Shown: positions 17,857 through 27,180 of the stretch, piece after piece | Layout of the letters: the number at the start of each line of letters is the position of its first letter | Position numbering within the stretch: the first letter of the stretch is position 1 | Translations under genes and position numbers: made by a program | Notes under the pieces: generated by a model | Databases searched by the model: none | Told to the model about the DNA's origin: nothing | What the model saw: the letters and a program-made list of their open reading frames with translations, nothing else | Source: Ornatilinea sp. | GTDB lineage: Bacteria; Chloroflexota; Anaerolineae; Anaerolineales; Anaerolineaceae | Length of the DNA stretch: 64,000 nt | Direction of reading: 5' to 3' | Assembly: GCA_018433975.1 (NCBI GenBank) | Contig: JAHDQE010000013.1 | Location: 47,692 to 111,691, forward strand

Positions 17857-18477
17857 TTAGGCCGTTAGAATTATCTCAGTTGAAGCAATAGATTTAGCCA
17901 ATGAGAGCCCAAACTTTGTGAATGGAGTAGACCATGCTATTTCTGAAACAGGACTTCCAATATACTCGGATGCCACATTGATTAATCGACTTGCAAAACC
18001 CTTTCGCCGCTCTTTTTCCAATGTCCATATCATTGCGATTTTCCACCGTTTATCAGGTAGCAACGCAATATTTTTTCCATCTTTCTTTTCGTAAAATTTC
18101 CACGCAACTTTTACAGCACGTTCCGTTTTCCGCAATACTAGCATTGCTATAGCCCGGTTTTTAATAACCCCGACGAAAACTAGCGGCAAGTCTTTCCTCA
18201 ATGGTTCATCGGCATAATAAGAAGCAAAATCATAATTTGTTCCTCGTTTTGCGCGCAGAGCAATACGCTCAGCACGCTTGCGTTGCACAAGAGATGATTT
18301 TTGCGATACCAAAATGATTTTAAAATCACCAAGGTTGGATATCTCATCATCGCTTTTTAGACTATTTGCTCTTATACCATAAACAAACTCATCATGGTAT
18401 TTTTTGTGCAGTTTAATATCTTCCACAAGATCAGGAACATACTTACAATGACAAATTTTACAAGTTTTAATTTCCAT
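17857..18477 (-). CDS. Eco1/ESCO-like acetyltransferase with zinc finger
   Basis: A 206-residue protein unlike its neighbours in base composition (AT-rich). The N-terminus holds a C2H2-type finger: CKICHCKYVP and KLHKKYHDEFVYGI give Cys-x2-Cys...His-x3-His. This matches the pattern of the finger preceding the acetyltransferase domain of eukaryotic cohesin acetyltransferases (Eco1/ESCO1/ESCO2). The C-terminus has WTLEKERRKGFASRLINVA, the acetyl-CoA-binding RRKGxAxxL motif, followed by a SEIAWSTPFTKFGLSLAKS segment corresponding to ESCO's IAFSxPTxxGxxxA region. The acidic residue usual in that last motif is not seen. Target and role in a bacterium are unknown; the family call rests on motif order. 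Confidence 0.7.
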   Translation of the reverse strand: MEIKTCKICHCKYVPDLVEDIKLHKKYHDEFVYGIRANSLKSDDEISNLGDFKIILVSQKSSLVQRKRAERIALRAKRGTNYDFASYYADEPLRKDLPLVFVGVIKNRAIAMLVLRKTERAVKVAWKFYEKKDGKNIALLPDKRWKIAMIWTLEKERRKGFASRLINVASEYIGSPVSEIAWSTPFTKFGLSLAKSIASTEIILTA

Positions 18478-18686
18478 AATTTTTTAACTTCAACTGAAGT
18501 AAGCTATTATATAGAAATTCTTCATATTGTGATTATGTAATCACGCCACATTTCTAAACTTTATATATCAAAAACATTTATTTTCCTGAGGTTTATAAAC
18601 ATCTCATTTCATCTCACCATGGGGTCAAATCAATCAGTACATACTGGACTAATTGGATATAACACGCACTCTTATCTGAGATAATG

Positions 18687-19283
18687 TTAGCCTCTTTTGG
18701 TTTTTTTAAGAAAATCTCTTAATTCGTCAATACTATTTATTTGCAATTTATAATCTGACACCATATTTTTATTTTTTGATTTACGGAAAGAATTACGAGA
18801 AAATCCGTCATAGCCAATTTCACCATACATTTTTTCAGCGACTTCAAAGCACCAATTTTGAATTTTTTCTATTTCGCCACGAAGTTGATTTTTAGTTAAT
18901 TTTTGTCCTGTGAGCTGTCCATGAAATATCTTATTTCGAAATCTACTAATCCCTTCAAGATCGGTTTTTAATTTATCATGAGACGTACCTAATATATCTT
19001 TATAAGTTTTTGGATATATTTTATTAAACGCATTGATAAAATCATCAAAATAAAGATCATTTCGATCAGCAATAGATTGGATTATAGATTGCACATCTTT
19101 CTTCTGGAAAACCGGGAATTGATAAATCAAAAATGAAAAAATGCGCCTAACTTGCCGCTCGCTTTTGACCCAGGCAATAATAAAAGCATCTGTTCGCCCC
19201 GTTGAATAGGGTGAATTAAGCAACATTTCCACTGTTTTAAACTCTTCGCTAAAACTTTCAGGAAATTCCTTAGTACTATTCAT
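18687..19283 (-). CDS. HEPN-motif protein, AT-rich
   Basis: A 198-residue mostly helical protein. RFRNKIFHG contains R-N-x3-H, the Rx4-6H signature of HEPN domains, many of which are RNases in toxin and defence systems; others are scaffolds. Start at 19283 is chosen for its GAAGGGG ribosome site; the open frame runs further upstream into the next gene and is not used. No antitoxin such as MNT is visible beside it. It lies next to the ESCO-like gene in the same AT-rich block, which suggests joint transfer, though a functional link is unproven. Confidence 0.65.
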   Translation of the reverse strand: MNSTKEFPESFSEEFKTVEMLLNSPYSTGRTDAFIIAWVKSERQVRRIFSFLIYQFPVFQKKDVQSIIQSIADRNDLYFDDFINAFNKIYPKTYKDILGTSHDKLKTDLEGISRFRNKIFHGQLTGQKLTKNQLRGEIEKIQNWCFEVAEKMYGEIGYDGFSRNSFRKSKNKNMVSDYKLQINSIDELRDFLKKTKRG

Positions 19284-19335
19284 AATATCCCCTTCTCTTA
19301 CCCCACCATATACCCCCCTTTTTCGAAAAGTCCAA

Positions 19336-20334
19336 TCACGCCGCGGCTTGCAGCGCATCCCCTCCCGCCATGACTTCATTCATTGAAGACTGGATCAAGG
19401 CGATCGCGGCCGGCAGGCACACCACAGATAACAGGAAAATCACCCAGGATGCCCGGCAGGGCTTTACCGCCTGCTGGTTGAGGGCATCATTCAGTGAGAT
19501 CAGGATAATGGGATGAATTAAAAATGGGATGAAGATGCCGGCAAGTACTGCCGCTCTCGGCGAAAGGATACCGCGCGATGGAGCCATTGAGGTTACCTCA
19601 CCGTGCGCTCGATAAAGCCAGTACAGCCAGTAAAAAGGGATTAAACACAACAAGGCTGTGTTGAGTGGAGAGCGCCGGGTAGGAGGCAGCGGGTACCCCC
19701 GTTGGGGAGGCGCCGCATTGAACACCGCCGACTTCACACCCAGCAGAAGAAAAATCTCAATGAGGAAACAAATTGCCATCATTACCGGCAGCGAGATATA
19801 CCCATACAGAGTCAAAAATCTCCCCATCAGAGCGGGAGCATACAGCTGCCCCATTCGCGTTAAAGCCAAAACCATACCAAAGGAAATTACAAACACCTCT
19901 GCCCCGCCGCGGCCACCGGAAATCACCGCGGGAATCGCCAGCGTAATCGCGCCGGAGCCCAGGCCGAACAGGAAAGATCCAAGCCAGAGCGAGATGGTTG
20001 TGGATGCCAGAGCCGGAAGCGTGATCAACAGACCGCCCAGCATCTGCATCAAACCAGCAGCAATCAGCATTGGAACAGTTTTCCATCGGGCCGCGAGCCA
20101 TGCCACATAAAACCCTGCCAAACCACCAATACTCATCAACCCAAACAACATTCCCGAAGCAGAGATTTGCACACCAACCCGGTTCATTAAAAACAAGGGC
20201 AGGTAAGAATTCAGCATAGCGGTGCTGACTGCCGAGAGCAGATAAAGCGCCAGAAGAGCCCAAAAGCTGTAGGTGCTGATCAGGTCAGCCCATGTCCAGG
20301 ATGCCGGTTTGTCCGTTGATAATGGCCAGGTCAT
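19336..20334 (-). CDS. Half-size MFS protein fused to a DUF4234-like domain
   Basis: A 332-residue membrane protein. The first 210 residues have six hydrophobic segments resembling one half of a major-facilitator transporter (SYLPLFLMNRVGV, then GLAGFYVAWLAARWKTVPML, a motif-A-like loop). After a proline-rich linker the C-terminal part (PFYWLYWLYRAHGEV and two or three more segments) resembles DUF4234. A second MFS half is absent here, so the protein would have to dimerise to transport, or is a remnant that gained a new tail. The ATG at 20334 has AAGGAG at 7-nt spacing. A decayed copy of the promoter-repeat family lies about 110 bp upstream. Confidence 0.7.
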   Translation of the reverse strand: MTWPLSTDKPASWTWADLISTYSFWALLALYLLSAVSTAMLNSYLPLFLMNRVGVQISASGMLFGLMSIGGLAGFYVAWLAARWKTVPMLIAAGLMQMLGGLLITLPALASTTISLWLGSFLFGLGSGAITLAIPAVISGGRGGAEVFVISFGMVLALTRMGQLYAPALMGRFLTLYGYISLPVMMAICFLIEIFLLLGVKSAVFNAAPPQRGYPLPPTRRSPLNTALLCLIPFYWLYWLYRAHGEVTSMAPSRGILSPRAAVLAGIFIPFLIHPIILISLNDALNQQAVKPCRASWVIFLLSVVCLPAAIALIQSSMNEVMAGGDALQAAA

Positions 20335-20443
20335 TTTCACGCTCCTTATCGTCCTACCCTATGTTTCACACATCTATCCGGATTAAAACATAAAAGGCCG
20401 GATTTCCCCGAAGTTCTCCAACCAATCTCCCCTGCAATTAACC

Positions 20444-20468
20444 ATTCCGGTCCCCCCTGCGGAGTCAA
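20444..20468 (-). promoter_or_regulatory. Promoter-repeat family, decayed copy g
   Basis: Minus-strand TTGACT (20463-20468) with spacer CCGCAGGGGGGAC matches the family, but the equivalent of the -10 reads CGGAAT and the spacer is 13 bp. Similarity continues downstream (GGTTAATTGCAGGGGAGATT against GGTTTTAATGTAGGGGAAAT in copy a). Probably a mutated, weak or dead promoter before the half-MFS gene. Confidence 0.55.
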
Positions 20469-20511
20469 AAAACAAAACGCGCCGCACCGAACGCGCATGC
20501 CGCATACTTTG

Positions 20512-21159
20512 TTACAAAAACGCTACCAAAATGCTGGTAAGCGCGGAAATAACAGCCGCGACGATGGTGGCTTTAGTAGCATCTGCTTCTTTATTTATTT
20601 TTTCAGGTGTTGAATTTCCCAACAAGATGCCACCTTCCAGTTTGGCGTATGAAGTTTTTCCGGCCAGGTTTTTGTTAACAAGTTTGGGGATTACCTCGGA
20701 ACCCAAAAACCTTCCCGAGATCCCCACTATACCAAAGGGCAATGTCAGGACCGCCACAACAATAAGGTAAACCGCTATTCCAGCCGATACACCCAGCTTT
20801 GAGGTATAGGGCAAAGGATCGATTGTGATGACATCTCCACTGAGTGGGATGGAAGTTATTCCCCCTGCACTCGTTTCGGGAAAAAAACCCGATGACAGGC
20901 CCAACAACACCAGGATACTGATAAGGGCAAAAAACAAGTACGCCAGCACCGGTACAAAAATCGTACTCAAAAATGCAACTCGATAAGGACGTTCAAACCC
21001 AAATAAAGATTGGAGCAATCCGAAAGAAATGCCCAGGGTGATATACCCAATAATAGCCCATACAAATGACGTGCTTGTTGATAAAACTAAAACGATATAT
21101 AGAACCGAAATTGGAATTGAAAGACAATAAACCAGAATTGTTTTTTGCTTCTTGGGCAT
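20512..21159 (-). CDS. Multi-pass membrane protein of unknown function
   Basis: A 215-residue protein with about five hydrophobic segments: two near the N-terminus, one at 65-90, one after an external loop rich in Gly, Ser and Pro (about 90-120), and a terminal one at 197-215. It starts with GGAATAGGAT before the ATG. No family is recognised. A strong promoter of the repeat family lies about 210 bp upstream, so it is likely to be expressed alone. Confidence 0.7.
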   Translation of the reverse strand: MPKKQKTILVYCLSIPISVLYIVLVLSTSTSFVWAIIGYITLGISFGLLQSLFGFERPYRVAFLSTIFVPVLAYLFFALISILVLLGLSSGFFPETSAGGITSIPLSGDVITIDPLPYTSKLGVSAGIAVYLIVVAVLTLPFGIVGISGRFLGSEVIPKLVNKNLAGKTSYAKLEGGILLGNSTPEKINKEADATKATIVAAVISALTSILVAFL

Positions 21160-21580
21160 ATCCTATTCCTTTTCCTTTCAGCAGCAAAAACATCCTGAGT
21201 GATCAGCGAAAAATACTACCCATATAATGGATAGCGAAAAAAGTATTCATTTTATGAAACTCGCTATGCCGCAATTATGCCTTACAATCCACGTTTCTAA
21301 TCTTATATCGCGCAACACGACCTGCTTTTTTCGGGGTACTTTATCCTGATTTCCCCTACATTAAAACCATTATAGCGTTCTCCCCCGCAGAGTCAAATAA
21401 AATTACCCGGCCTCCATGCGGAGTCGGGCGGGCTTGCTCTGTTACGGCTTTACCGCCGCCAGTCCGGCGGCTTACAGGTCCAATCGCCATGGGTACCGGT
21501 TGGAACCCGGCGGTATCCTCAGGTTTTGGCTCCTGTCCATCTTTCTCCTGCGCTACACCGGATTTAAACGTTTGGACGTC
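21160..21580. other. Intergenic region with promoter-repeat copy a
   Basis: About 420 bp without a supported gene. The right part holds a strong leftward promoter (21369-21396); further right are short GC-rich inverted segments (GCCGCCAGTCCGGCGGC near 21451). No RNA gene is recognised. Confidence 0.6.
21369..21396 (-). promoter_or_regulatory. Promoter-repeat family, copy a
   Basis: Minus-strand TTGACT (21391-21396), 16-bp spacer CTGCGGGGGAGAACGC, TATAAT (21369-21374). It is about 210 bp upstream of the membrane-protein gene ending at 20512. The spacer and the downstream GGTTTTAAT...AGGGG segment are shared with the other copies. Confidence 0.85.
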
Positions 21581-22441
21581 TCATCCTTTTACTTCGGTGC
21601 CACAAATCCGGCAGAATCTGGCACCACTTGAAAGCTTTGTGCCGCACTCCCTGCAAAAAGCCGCCTGTTTCGGCGCGTTATTTTGAACAGCAGCCGGAGC
21701 CGGTTTTTCACTGCCGCATTCCGGACAAAAGCGTCCTGTGTTTTTACGGCCGCAGGCACATTGCCATACTTCCGGATGGATGCTCACCGGTTGTTCGGGA
21801 GGCAGCAGCTTTTTGTCCAAGAGCCGGGAGGGCACCGGCGCAGGCGGGGCCTGGGGAACCGGCAGGCCGGATAGAACCGTGGGAGATGGGGGTGGAGCCG
21901 GCCGGCTTTCCGGAGCGTCAGGTGATTGGGGCTGCTCAACCTGCATCCCCTGCAGAAAACCATCTATGCTTCCCCAGATCAGCCTTTCTGCACCCGGAAA
22001 CAGGATTTTCCGTTTGGACTGACCGGTATCCAACACCAGCATCCGCCCGGAGAAAGAATCTTCCATTGAAAAAAGACCGCCGTGATCCTCTTCGCCGGGG
22101 CGCAGGGAACGCCAGGCTCCCAGGTATGCTTCATTGGAAGAATCCATGCTGAGCATCCATTCCTGTTCGCCATTCTGGCAGGTGAGCGTCCCACCCAGTT
22201 TGGGGATACCCGCATATCTGGCGCACCACCCCCCTGCATCGGAGCTGTCTTCAGCAGGTGTGCGAATTTTTGCCCATTCCATGACGCGCCCGAGTCCGGC
22301 GGCAAACACAGCCATGTCCACCGGCTGCCCTGCAAACATTTTCTCCATGGCCCCACAGAGGGTTTCAAGATCGGCGGCGATGAATGAAGGCAGCGAAAAT
22401 TCTGAAAGGAACGAATTAAAATCAAAAGGCAATTTATCCAT
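21581..22441 (-). CDS. Protein with C-terminal double zinc ribbons
   Basis: A 286-residue protein of unrecognised N-terminal domain (about 1-155), then a long Pro-rich linker (170-215) and two consecutive zinc ribbons at the C-terminus: CACGRKN...FCPECG and FCRECG...FCRICG, eight cysteines in four pairs. It has no membrane segment. The start has AAGGAG at good spacing. It lies 11 bp after the giant extracellular protein gene and is the last of a five-gene leftward cluster whose members repeatedly combine zinc ribbons and membrane domains. Confidence 0.75.
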   Translation of the reverse strand: MDKLPFDFNSFLSEFSLPSFIAADLETLCGAMEKMFAGQPVDMAVFAAGLGRVMEWAKIRTPAEDSSDAGGWCARYAGIPKLGGTLTCQNGEQEWMLSMDSSNEAYLGAWRSLRPGEEDHGGLFSMEDSFSGRMLVLDTGQSKRKILFPGAERLIWGSIDGFLQGMQVEQPQSPDAPESRPAPPPSPTVLSGLPVPQAPPAPVPSRLLDKKLLPPEQPVSIHPEVWQCACGRKNTGRFCPECGSEKPAPAAVQNNAPKQAAFCRECGTKLSSGARFCRICGTEVKG

Positions 22442-22452
22442 AAAAATTCTCC

Positions 22453-25400
22453 TTAATCGCTGCTATTCGACAGGCTTTCGATGAAGTTCATAAACCAGGC
22501 AGGCTGGAACAGACGTTTCCGGCCGTCCACGTGATAGTTGTCATAATCCACCGTTCCGCCGTAGAGTATGATCGCATTCGCAGGAGCCGCGACAATGTAG
22601 GTAGTTGTGATCACCGCAACAGCACTGGGAACTGTCAATGGAACCAGGAAAGGAGCAATCATGGAAATTGTTGACACGATCCCGGCGAAAAACAAAACTC
22701 CTGCAGAAATTTCCGCAACTGCCCGCAGACCCAGGCCGCGTTGCGAAAGCTTCCAGCTTAATTCCGAATAAACGGTCCTCAGGTTTTCATGGTTTTTTAA
22801 AGAGGGGTCAACCCAACGCTGCTCCCACCAGGGGTCTAATGCCTTGGCAGCCTTAATTTGGTCCGTTCCGGAGAGGAATAAGTTTGCCCAGACATGAAAC
22901 GGGGTAAAACTACAATACTGGTACTCAATACCGTTCATATCCATCATGGATTCGATCTTTTCCACACCGCCTCCCTCACCATACAGGCTGCGGTCCGTCA
23001 GCCACCCCATAATCCTCTCCCGCAGCCAGTGGCACACATAGGGTTTGGAGGAGTCGGCCCGGCAAATCAGATTCCAGACCGGCCCCCGCAGGTGATACGG
23101 ACAGAGTGAATCCTTCCAATAAGGGTTATTTAATTTCAGGCTGTCCGCAGAATCCAGGAAATCACTGAGCAGGGTATGAATGTTCTGGCCCACATTGATC
23201 GTTCTGGATGCCTGCCAGATCGGGCCGGTATCCGATTCGGGTCCGGTACAGGTAATCTTGAATACGCAGGAAGAGAGGTTATCCCAGTTCATATTTGAAT
23301 ACCGCAGCGCCCAACAGGCTGAGCCCTTCGCCAGAGGGACGTACGCTTCACTTTTTGCATAATCTTCTTCACGGGTGGTCTGCTCCCGATCCCCATTGAC
23401 CAGTTCAAGGAAACCTCTGTTCCTGTCGGACGGGTTCTCCACTTCCAGAGAAAGCGGCATATTGGGAACCCCCATCTTTGAAGGATAGAGCTGGACATAA
23501 GTAAAAGCTTCGGAGGTGTCACGGTATTGACCCGGCACCACCCAGAAGTGGAATTTCAAAAACTGGGGGGAGACGGGAATCTCGTGGGACATGCCAGCCA
23601 ACCCAATATTTGCGGGCGCACCAGCCTTCATTCTCGGCTCGACTTGCAAAGCATAATGAGTTGGTTCTTCTCTGGCATAAAGAATGGCGCCGTTCGAGCG
23701 GACCTTATAAGCAAACAATCCCTCACCGCTGTCTTCTGCGTTCACTTCAGGATCGGGAAACTTACCCGCAGTAAACTCAACGCTCTGAACATCCACCAGA
23801 TCCACTGCGCTGAGATATTCGTCACCTTCCAACAATTCTTTATCCGTACGCACAAAGAAAAATACCAGCGGCAGAACATCTATACCATCGGCGACAAACT
23901 GCATATCCTTAAGCTCCAAACCTTTATAGGGCGTCTCCGGACGGCCACTCTTACCGATATCCAGATCGTAAGCATAAGCAACCATCTTGAGCTGCGGGTG
24001 CACCTGAAGCTCTGTTTTTGCCGGGTATTCTTTCCCGCTTTCATCCTTCACCACGATGTTCACCGTCACTTTACCGTTATCATCGGTGAGATCTTCACCA
24101 AAATAAGTCTCCAGATCAATGCCGTCCTTAATATCCAGCTTGAAATCGTAGGTAAGACCTCCATCAGAACTGTAGCTTTCTTTTACCTCCAGAATATCCG
24201 GTTCAAACGTCAGCGGCGGATCCATGAAGCCATAATAAAACCCGACCTTAACCGGGGTGTCCTGCCCCGGTTTACGGAAAAAGGCCACCAGATCGGGAAC
24301 CTGCCATCGTTTTTCTTTTTCGTAGTAAGTGATATTCGGGGAGCTCACCGGAGAAATTGCAAATACCGTTTTGAACACCAATTCGATTTGTGTATCTGCT
24401 TTTCCATGAGGAAACACGCCCTCCACCTGGAGTGCTGCGGTGGAAGCGGAAGGTATATTCAGCAAAGTGATGGTGCAGGAAATTTGCCCGTTGGAACCTG
24501 TCGTTTGCAGACTGAAACATTCCGCCAGGTTCGGCGGCAATGAAACGGTAATAGCCGCTTCCTTTTCGATCTGGTAACCCTCCCGGGTTACCTTATATCC
24601 ATTGACCTTCAATGTGACCGGCTTATTGACTTCCAGGTTGAACATTTTTTGAGAGGGGTTCAGCACATACACCGTCTCTTCTGTGGGCTGCTCATCCTTT
24701 CCGGATGCGGCTGCCTGCGCTGCTTTGTTGGCCAGCTCTCCCGCAATCGCGCTCAGGGTCCCGGCGATGGCGATACCCACCGTGACAATGGTCCGCCAAA
24801 TTGAGCCCCCCGATGCCGGCTTTGGCGCTGTCGTTGCAGGTCCCGATTCAGACTCCGGCTGGAAATCTTCCGGATCCGTTGTTATCGGAGGTACCAGTGC
24901 TTCGCTGTCTTTTTCCACCCATTGATAATTGTAACGGGCCATTCCGGCAGTGCAGTTTACATAGATACTTTTTTTATCGCCATCACTTCCCCCGGGTGGA
25001 AACTGGGCAGAAACCTGAAGGGTTTCGCTCCCCATGACAATCTTTCCATAGTCGGTCCTAACTTCAGCATAATATTCGCCCTGCAAGTCGATAAGTGAAA
25101 TCGAACTTCTGGTGGCCCCGGAATAGCCAATATCGGGTTCATCTATCCGTGCACTGATACCGGCAGACATATAATTGAGACCCTGATTGATGTAGCCGGG
25201 TTCATCATCGTCCCAAACGTATTCATCAATTTCGACGCTGATGGTGAGATCAATGCTCTGCCCACCCGCATAGCGCTGCCCCGGTTCAGTCCAGGTCATA
25301 GAGGCTTGAAAGCTTTCCCCCTCAACTTCATCTCGATATGTTCCACTGCCGCGGCTGATATTGTATGTTACTGTATGCACGCCGTCCTGAGGTGGCCTTT

Positions 25401-25551
25401 CTTCAACATCCACTGAAATCAGTTCCCAGTATCCACTCTCTTCCTGTGCCAGTACCTGTGCCGTTCCACTTGCCGGCATTACCATCCACAGGCTTACGAT
25501 ACACAGGGCCATCCAGGTGCAGCGGTGCCATAATTTATTCTTCGTGATCAT
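22453..25551 (-). CDS. Large secreted or membrane-anchored protein, unknown function
   Basis: A 1032-residue protein. The N-terminus is a signal peptide (hydrophobic MALCIVSLWMVM, then Ala-rich cleavage region). The next 200 residues are beta-rich, a hydrophobic Gly/Ala helix lies around 255-285, followed by several Ig-like beta modules. The last 130 residues hold two hydrophobic helices (LFFAGIVSTISMIAPFLVPL and a second). The region around 790-900 contains Cys and Trp-rich segments reminiscent of a transglutaminase-like or peptidase fold, but no catalytic triad could be assigned. The start at 25551 is preferred (GGGGAG upstream) over 25569. It is the largest member of the zinc-ribbon cluster. 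Confidence 0.75.
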   Translation of the reverse strand: MITKNKLWHRCTWMALCIVSLWMVMPASGTAQVLAQEESGYWELISVDVEERPPQDGVHTVTYNISRGSGTYRDEVEGESFQASMTWTEPGQRYAGGQSIDLTISVEIDEYVWDDDEPGYINQGLNYMSAGISARIDEPDIGYSGATRSSISLIDLQGEYYAEVRTDYGKIVMGSETLQVSAQFPPGGSDGDKKSIYVNCTAGMARYNYQWVEKDSEALVPPITTDPEDFQPESESGPATTAPKPASGGSIWRTIVTVGIAIAGTLSAIAGELANKAAQAAASGKDEQPTEETVYVLNPSQKMFNLEVNKPVTLKVNGYKVTREGYQIEKEAAITVSLPPNLAECFSLQTTGSNGQISCTITLLNIPSASTAALQVEGVFPHGKADTQIELVFKTVFAISPVSSPNITYYEKEKRWQVPDLVAFFRKPGQDTPVKVGFYYGFMDPPLTFEPDILEVKESYSSDGGLTYDFKLDIKDGIDLETYFGEDLTDDNGKVTVNIVVKDESGKEYPAKTELQVHPQLKMVAYAYDLDIGKSGRPETPYKGLELKDMQFVADGIDVLPLVFFFVRTDKELLEGDEYLSAVDLVDVQSVEFTAGKFPDPEVNAEDSGEGLFAYKVRSNGAILYAREEPTHYALQVEPRMKAGAPANIGLAGMSHEIPVSPQFLKFHFWVVPGQYRDTSEAFTYVQLYPSKMGVPNMPLSLEVENPSDRNRGFLELVNGDREQTTREEDYAKSEAYVPLAKGSACWALRYSNMNWDNLSSCVFKITCTGPESDTGPIWQASRTINVGQNIHTLLSDFLDSADSLKLNNPYWKDSLCPYHLRGPVWNLICRADSSKPYVCHWLRERIMGWLTDRSLYGEGGGVEKIESMMDMNGIEYQYCSFTPFHVWANLFLSGTDQIKAAKALDPWWEQRWVDPSLKNHENLRTVYSELSWKLSQRGLGLRAVAEISAGVLFFAGIVSTISMIAPFLVPLTVPSAVAVITTTYIVAAPANAIILYGGTVDYDNYHVDGRKRLFQPAWFMNFIESLSNSSD

Positions 25552-25619
25552 AACGTCTCCCCATCCCATTTTTACATCGTCCGTAATTTCTGCGGAGTAT
25601 TTGCAGCCAAGGCAGCGTT

Positions 25620-26333
25620 TTATTTAAATTTCCTGATCGCCGACGTATGCAGCAAGAAATAACCAAACAAAGTGCTGATCAACGCGGTGAAATGCATTGC
25701 CGAGTAGCCGGTGGTAGAAATCGTGGAACACCCACAACCCAACAACATGGGCACGGCCAGCGCAATCCCCAGGCGAAGCGCAAAGGGAAACTTTTCCTGA
25801 AACTTTTGCAGCGGCAGCAGCAGCTTATCTAATGGTTTGCGCAGCAGCCATAACAGCAGCGGGACACCGGTAAGAATGACCGGCGTGAGGAAATCTACAC
25901 CATTCATTCCCCCAAGGGCCAATTGTAAGAGAGTGTAAAAGAACCAGATACCGCCGATCACAACCCCGGGCAGTACAGCCAGAAGGGGCGTAGAGGCAAT
26001 TTTCCGCCAGCCCTTCAACGGGGGATTTGTTTTCTGGACAGCCGCACGGTTGATGCCTGCTCCAGCGGGCGCCGCTTGTATTGGCGGCTGCGAGGGACTG
26101 ACGCCGGGCGAACTGACCGATGGTGGCTTTCCCGGCAGCCAGCGGCTCCCGTCATACCACAACAAACTGCCATCCGGAGCACAGGACCACCAGCGCCCTT
26201 CCGAGTCCTTCGCTCTCAAACGAGTAAGAGCCGCCGAATAAGCGGCTTTATCCATCCGTCTTGCCTGAAAGTCGGCAGTTAACTGCCGGTAAGCTTGCAT
26301 CATCTGGTTTAAAGTCATCGGTTGTTGCGCCAT
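25620..26333 (-). CDS. Membrane protein with GYF-like Trp-rich motif
   Basis: A 237-residue protein. The N-terminal 55 residues form helices ending in GRWWSCAPDGSLLWYDGSRW, a Trp-rich motif of the type found in small surface-reading modules next to membrane anchors. A Pro/Ser/Ala-rich linker follows, then about four hydrophobic segments (115-235). No catalytic motif is visible. It lies between the zinc-ribbon membrane gene and the giant secreted protein, same strand, with short gaps, so it is likely part of the same operon. Confidence 0.7.
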   Translation of the reverse strand: MAQQPMTLNQMMQAYRQLTADFQARRMDKAAYSAALTRLRAKDSEGRWWSCAPDGSLLWYDGSRWLPGKPPSVSSPGVSPSQPPIQAAPAGAGINRAAVQKTNPPLKGWRKIASTPLLAVLPGVVIGGIWFFYTLLQLALGGMNGVDFLTPVILTGVPLLLWLLRKPLDKLLLPLQKFQEKFPFALRLGIALAVPMLLGCGCSTISTTGYSAMHFTALISTLFGYFLLHTSAIRKFK

Positions 26334-26349
26334 GGGCTTCCTTTACCTC

Positions 26350-27084
26350 TTATTTACAGGTCGTTTTGGCTTTTTTACAGCGGCTGATGATGTACTCCCG
26401 TACAAATTCAAAGTCATCCAAGTCTGCATAAATCTGATTATGAGACAATTTCTCATTGACATAGATGACGTGTCGCTTTTCATCCACCACGATGGATTTA
26501 ACTTCTTCAAAACTGCTTACCAAACTTTGTTTTGATCCGGCCAGAATTCCCGCCGCTGCCGCCTGAATATTCCCGGTCATCACCCCTGCTAAAGAAACGA
26601 TCATCGATAGGACCTGGCTTTTTTTGAACTGCTTTTGCATCTGGATATGCCTGACTTGCCGATCATCCATCTCAAAAATTACGCAGTACTTTCCTCCATT
26701 CAGTATGGCAACGAGGGGATAAGCCAACAGCATCAGCCCCGTGACAATCCCGGCAACCATGCCCATGATTTTTACAAAGGCGAGAACTGCCGGGCCAAAG
26801 CCATCACCCAGACTCAGAAAAAAGACTAAAAGAGCCGGCGCTAAAGCTGCCAACAGCAGTACCTTCCAGATTGTGATAACCAGGGTGGGGTTCTTCCACA
26901 TATTCATTTCATATACCCACCTCAGTATGCCGTCCCCACCCATTACCACGCCAGGACTTACCTGCCGGTTGGGTTGTTGACCAACAGTTTCCCTTTCCGG
27001 AAGCGCTTCATCAACCGGCGCACCGCAGTTTTCGCAAAAGCGATCGCCTTCGGAATATTTCTGACCACATTGTTTACAAATCAT
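26350..27084 (-). CDS. Zinc-ribbon membrane protein
   Basis: A 244-residue protein beginning with a zinc ribbon (MICKQCG...FCENCG), followed by a linker, two or three membrane segments (around 70-140) and a soluble C-terminal domain resembling a PH-like fold. The start is set at ATG 27084 because AGGAT lies upstream and the ribbon begins there; its 5' context matches that of the next gene upstream, showing the two N-termini are duplicated. It lies about 100 bp from the beta-propeller gene in the same direction. Confidence 0.75.
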   Translation of the reverse strand: MICKQCGQKYSEGDRFCENCGAPVDEALPERETVGQQPNRQVSPGVVMGGDGILRWVYEMNMWKNPTLVITIWKVLLLAALAPALLVFFLSLGDGFGPAVLAFVKIMGMVAGIVTGLMLLAYPLVAILNGGKYCVIFEMDDRQVRHIQMQKQFKKSQVLSMIVSLAGVMTGNIQAAAAGILAGSKQSLVSSFEEVKSIVVDEKRHVIYVNEKLSHNQIYADLDDFEFVREYIISRCKKAKTTCK

Positions 27085-27180
27085 CGCTCGGATCCTTCCA
27101 GGATGCCCGTCCAATTTTTAGTGTTTACCTATGCGTACTGTGTTTTAGCTTAAAGATCAAACCACCTGCAAATTTACCGT

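Noticed and set aside
18600..18640. Further promoter-family copy (GGTCAAATCAATCAG)
   Set aside because: Only a TTGACC-like hexamer is present; no matching spacer or -10.
23527..24543. 338-codon plus-strand frame within the giant secreted protein gene
   Set aside because: Antisense shadow; no recognisable motif.
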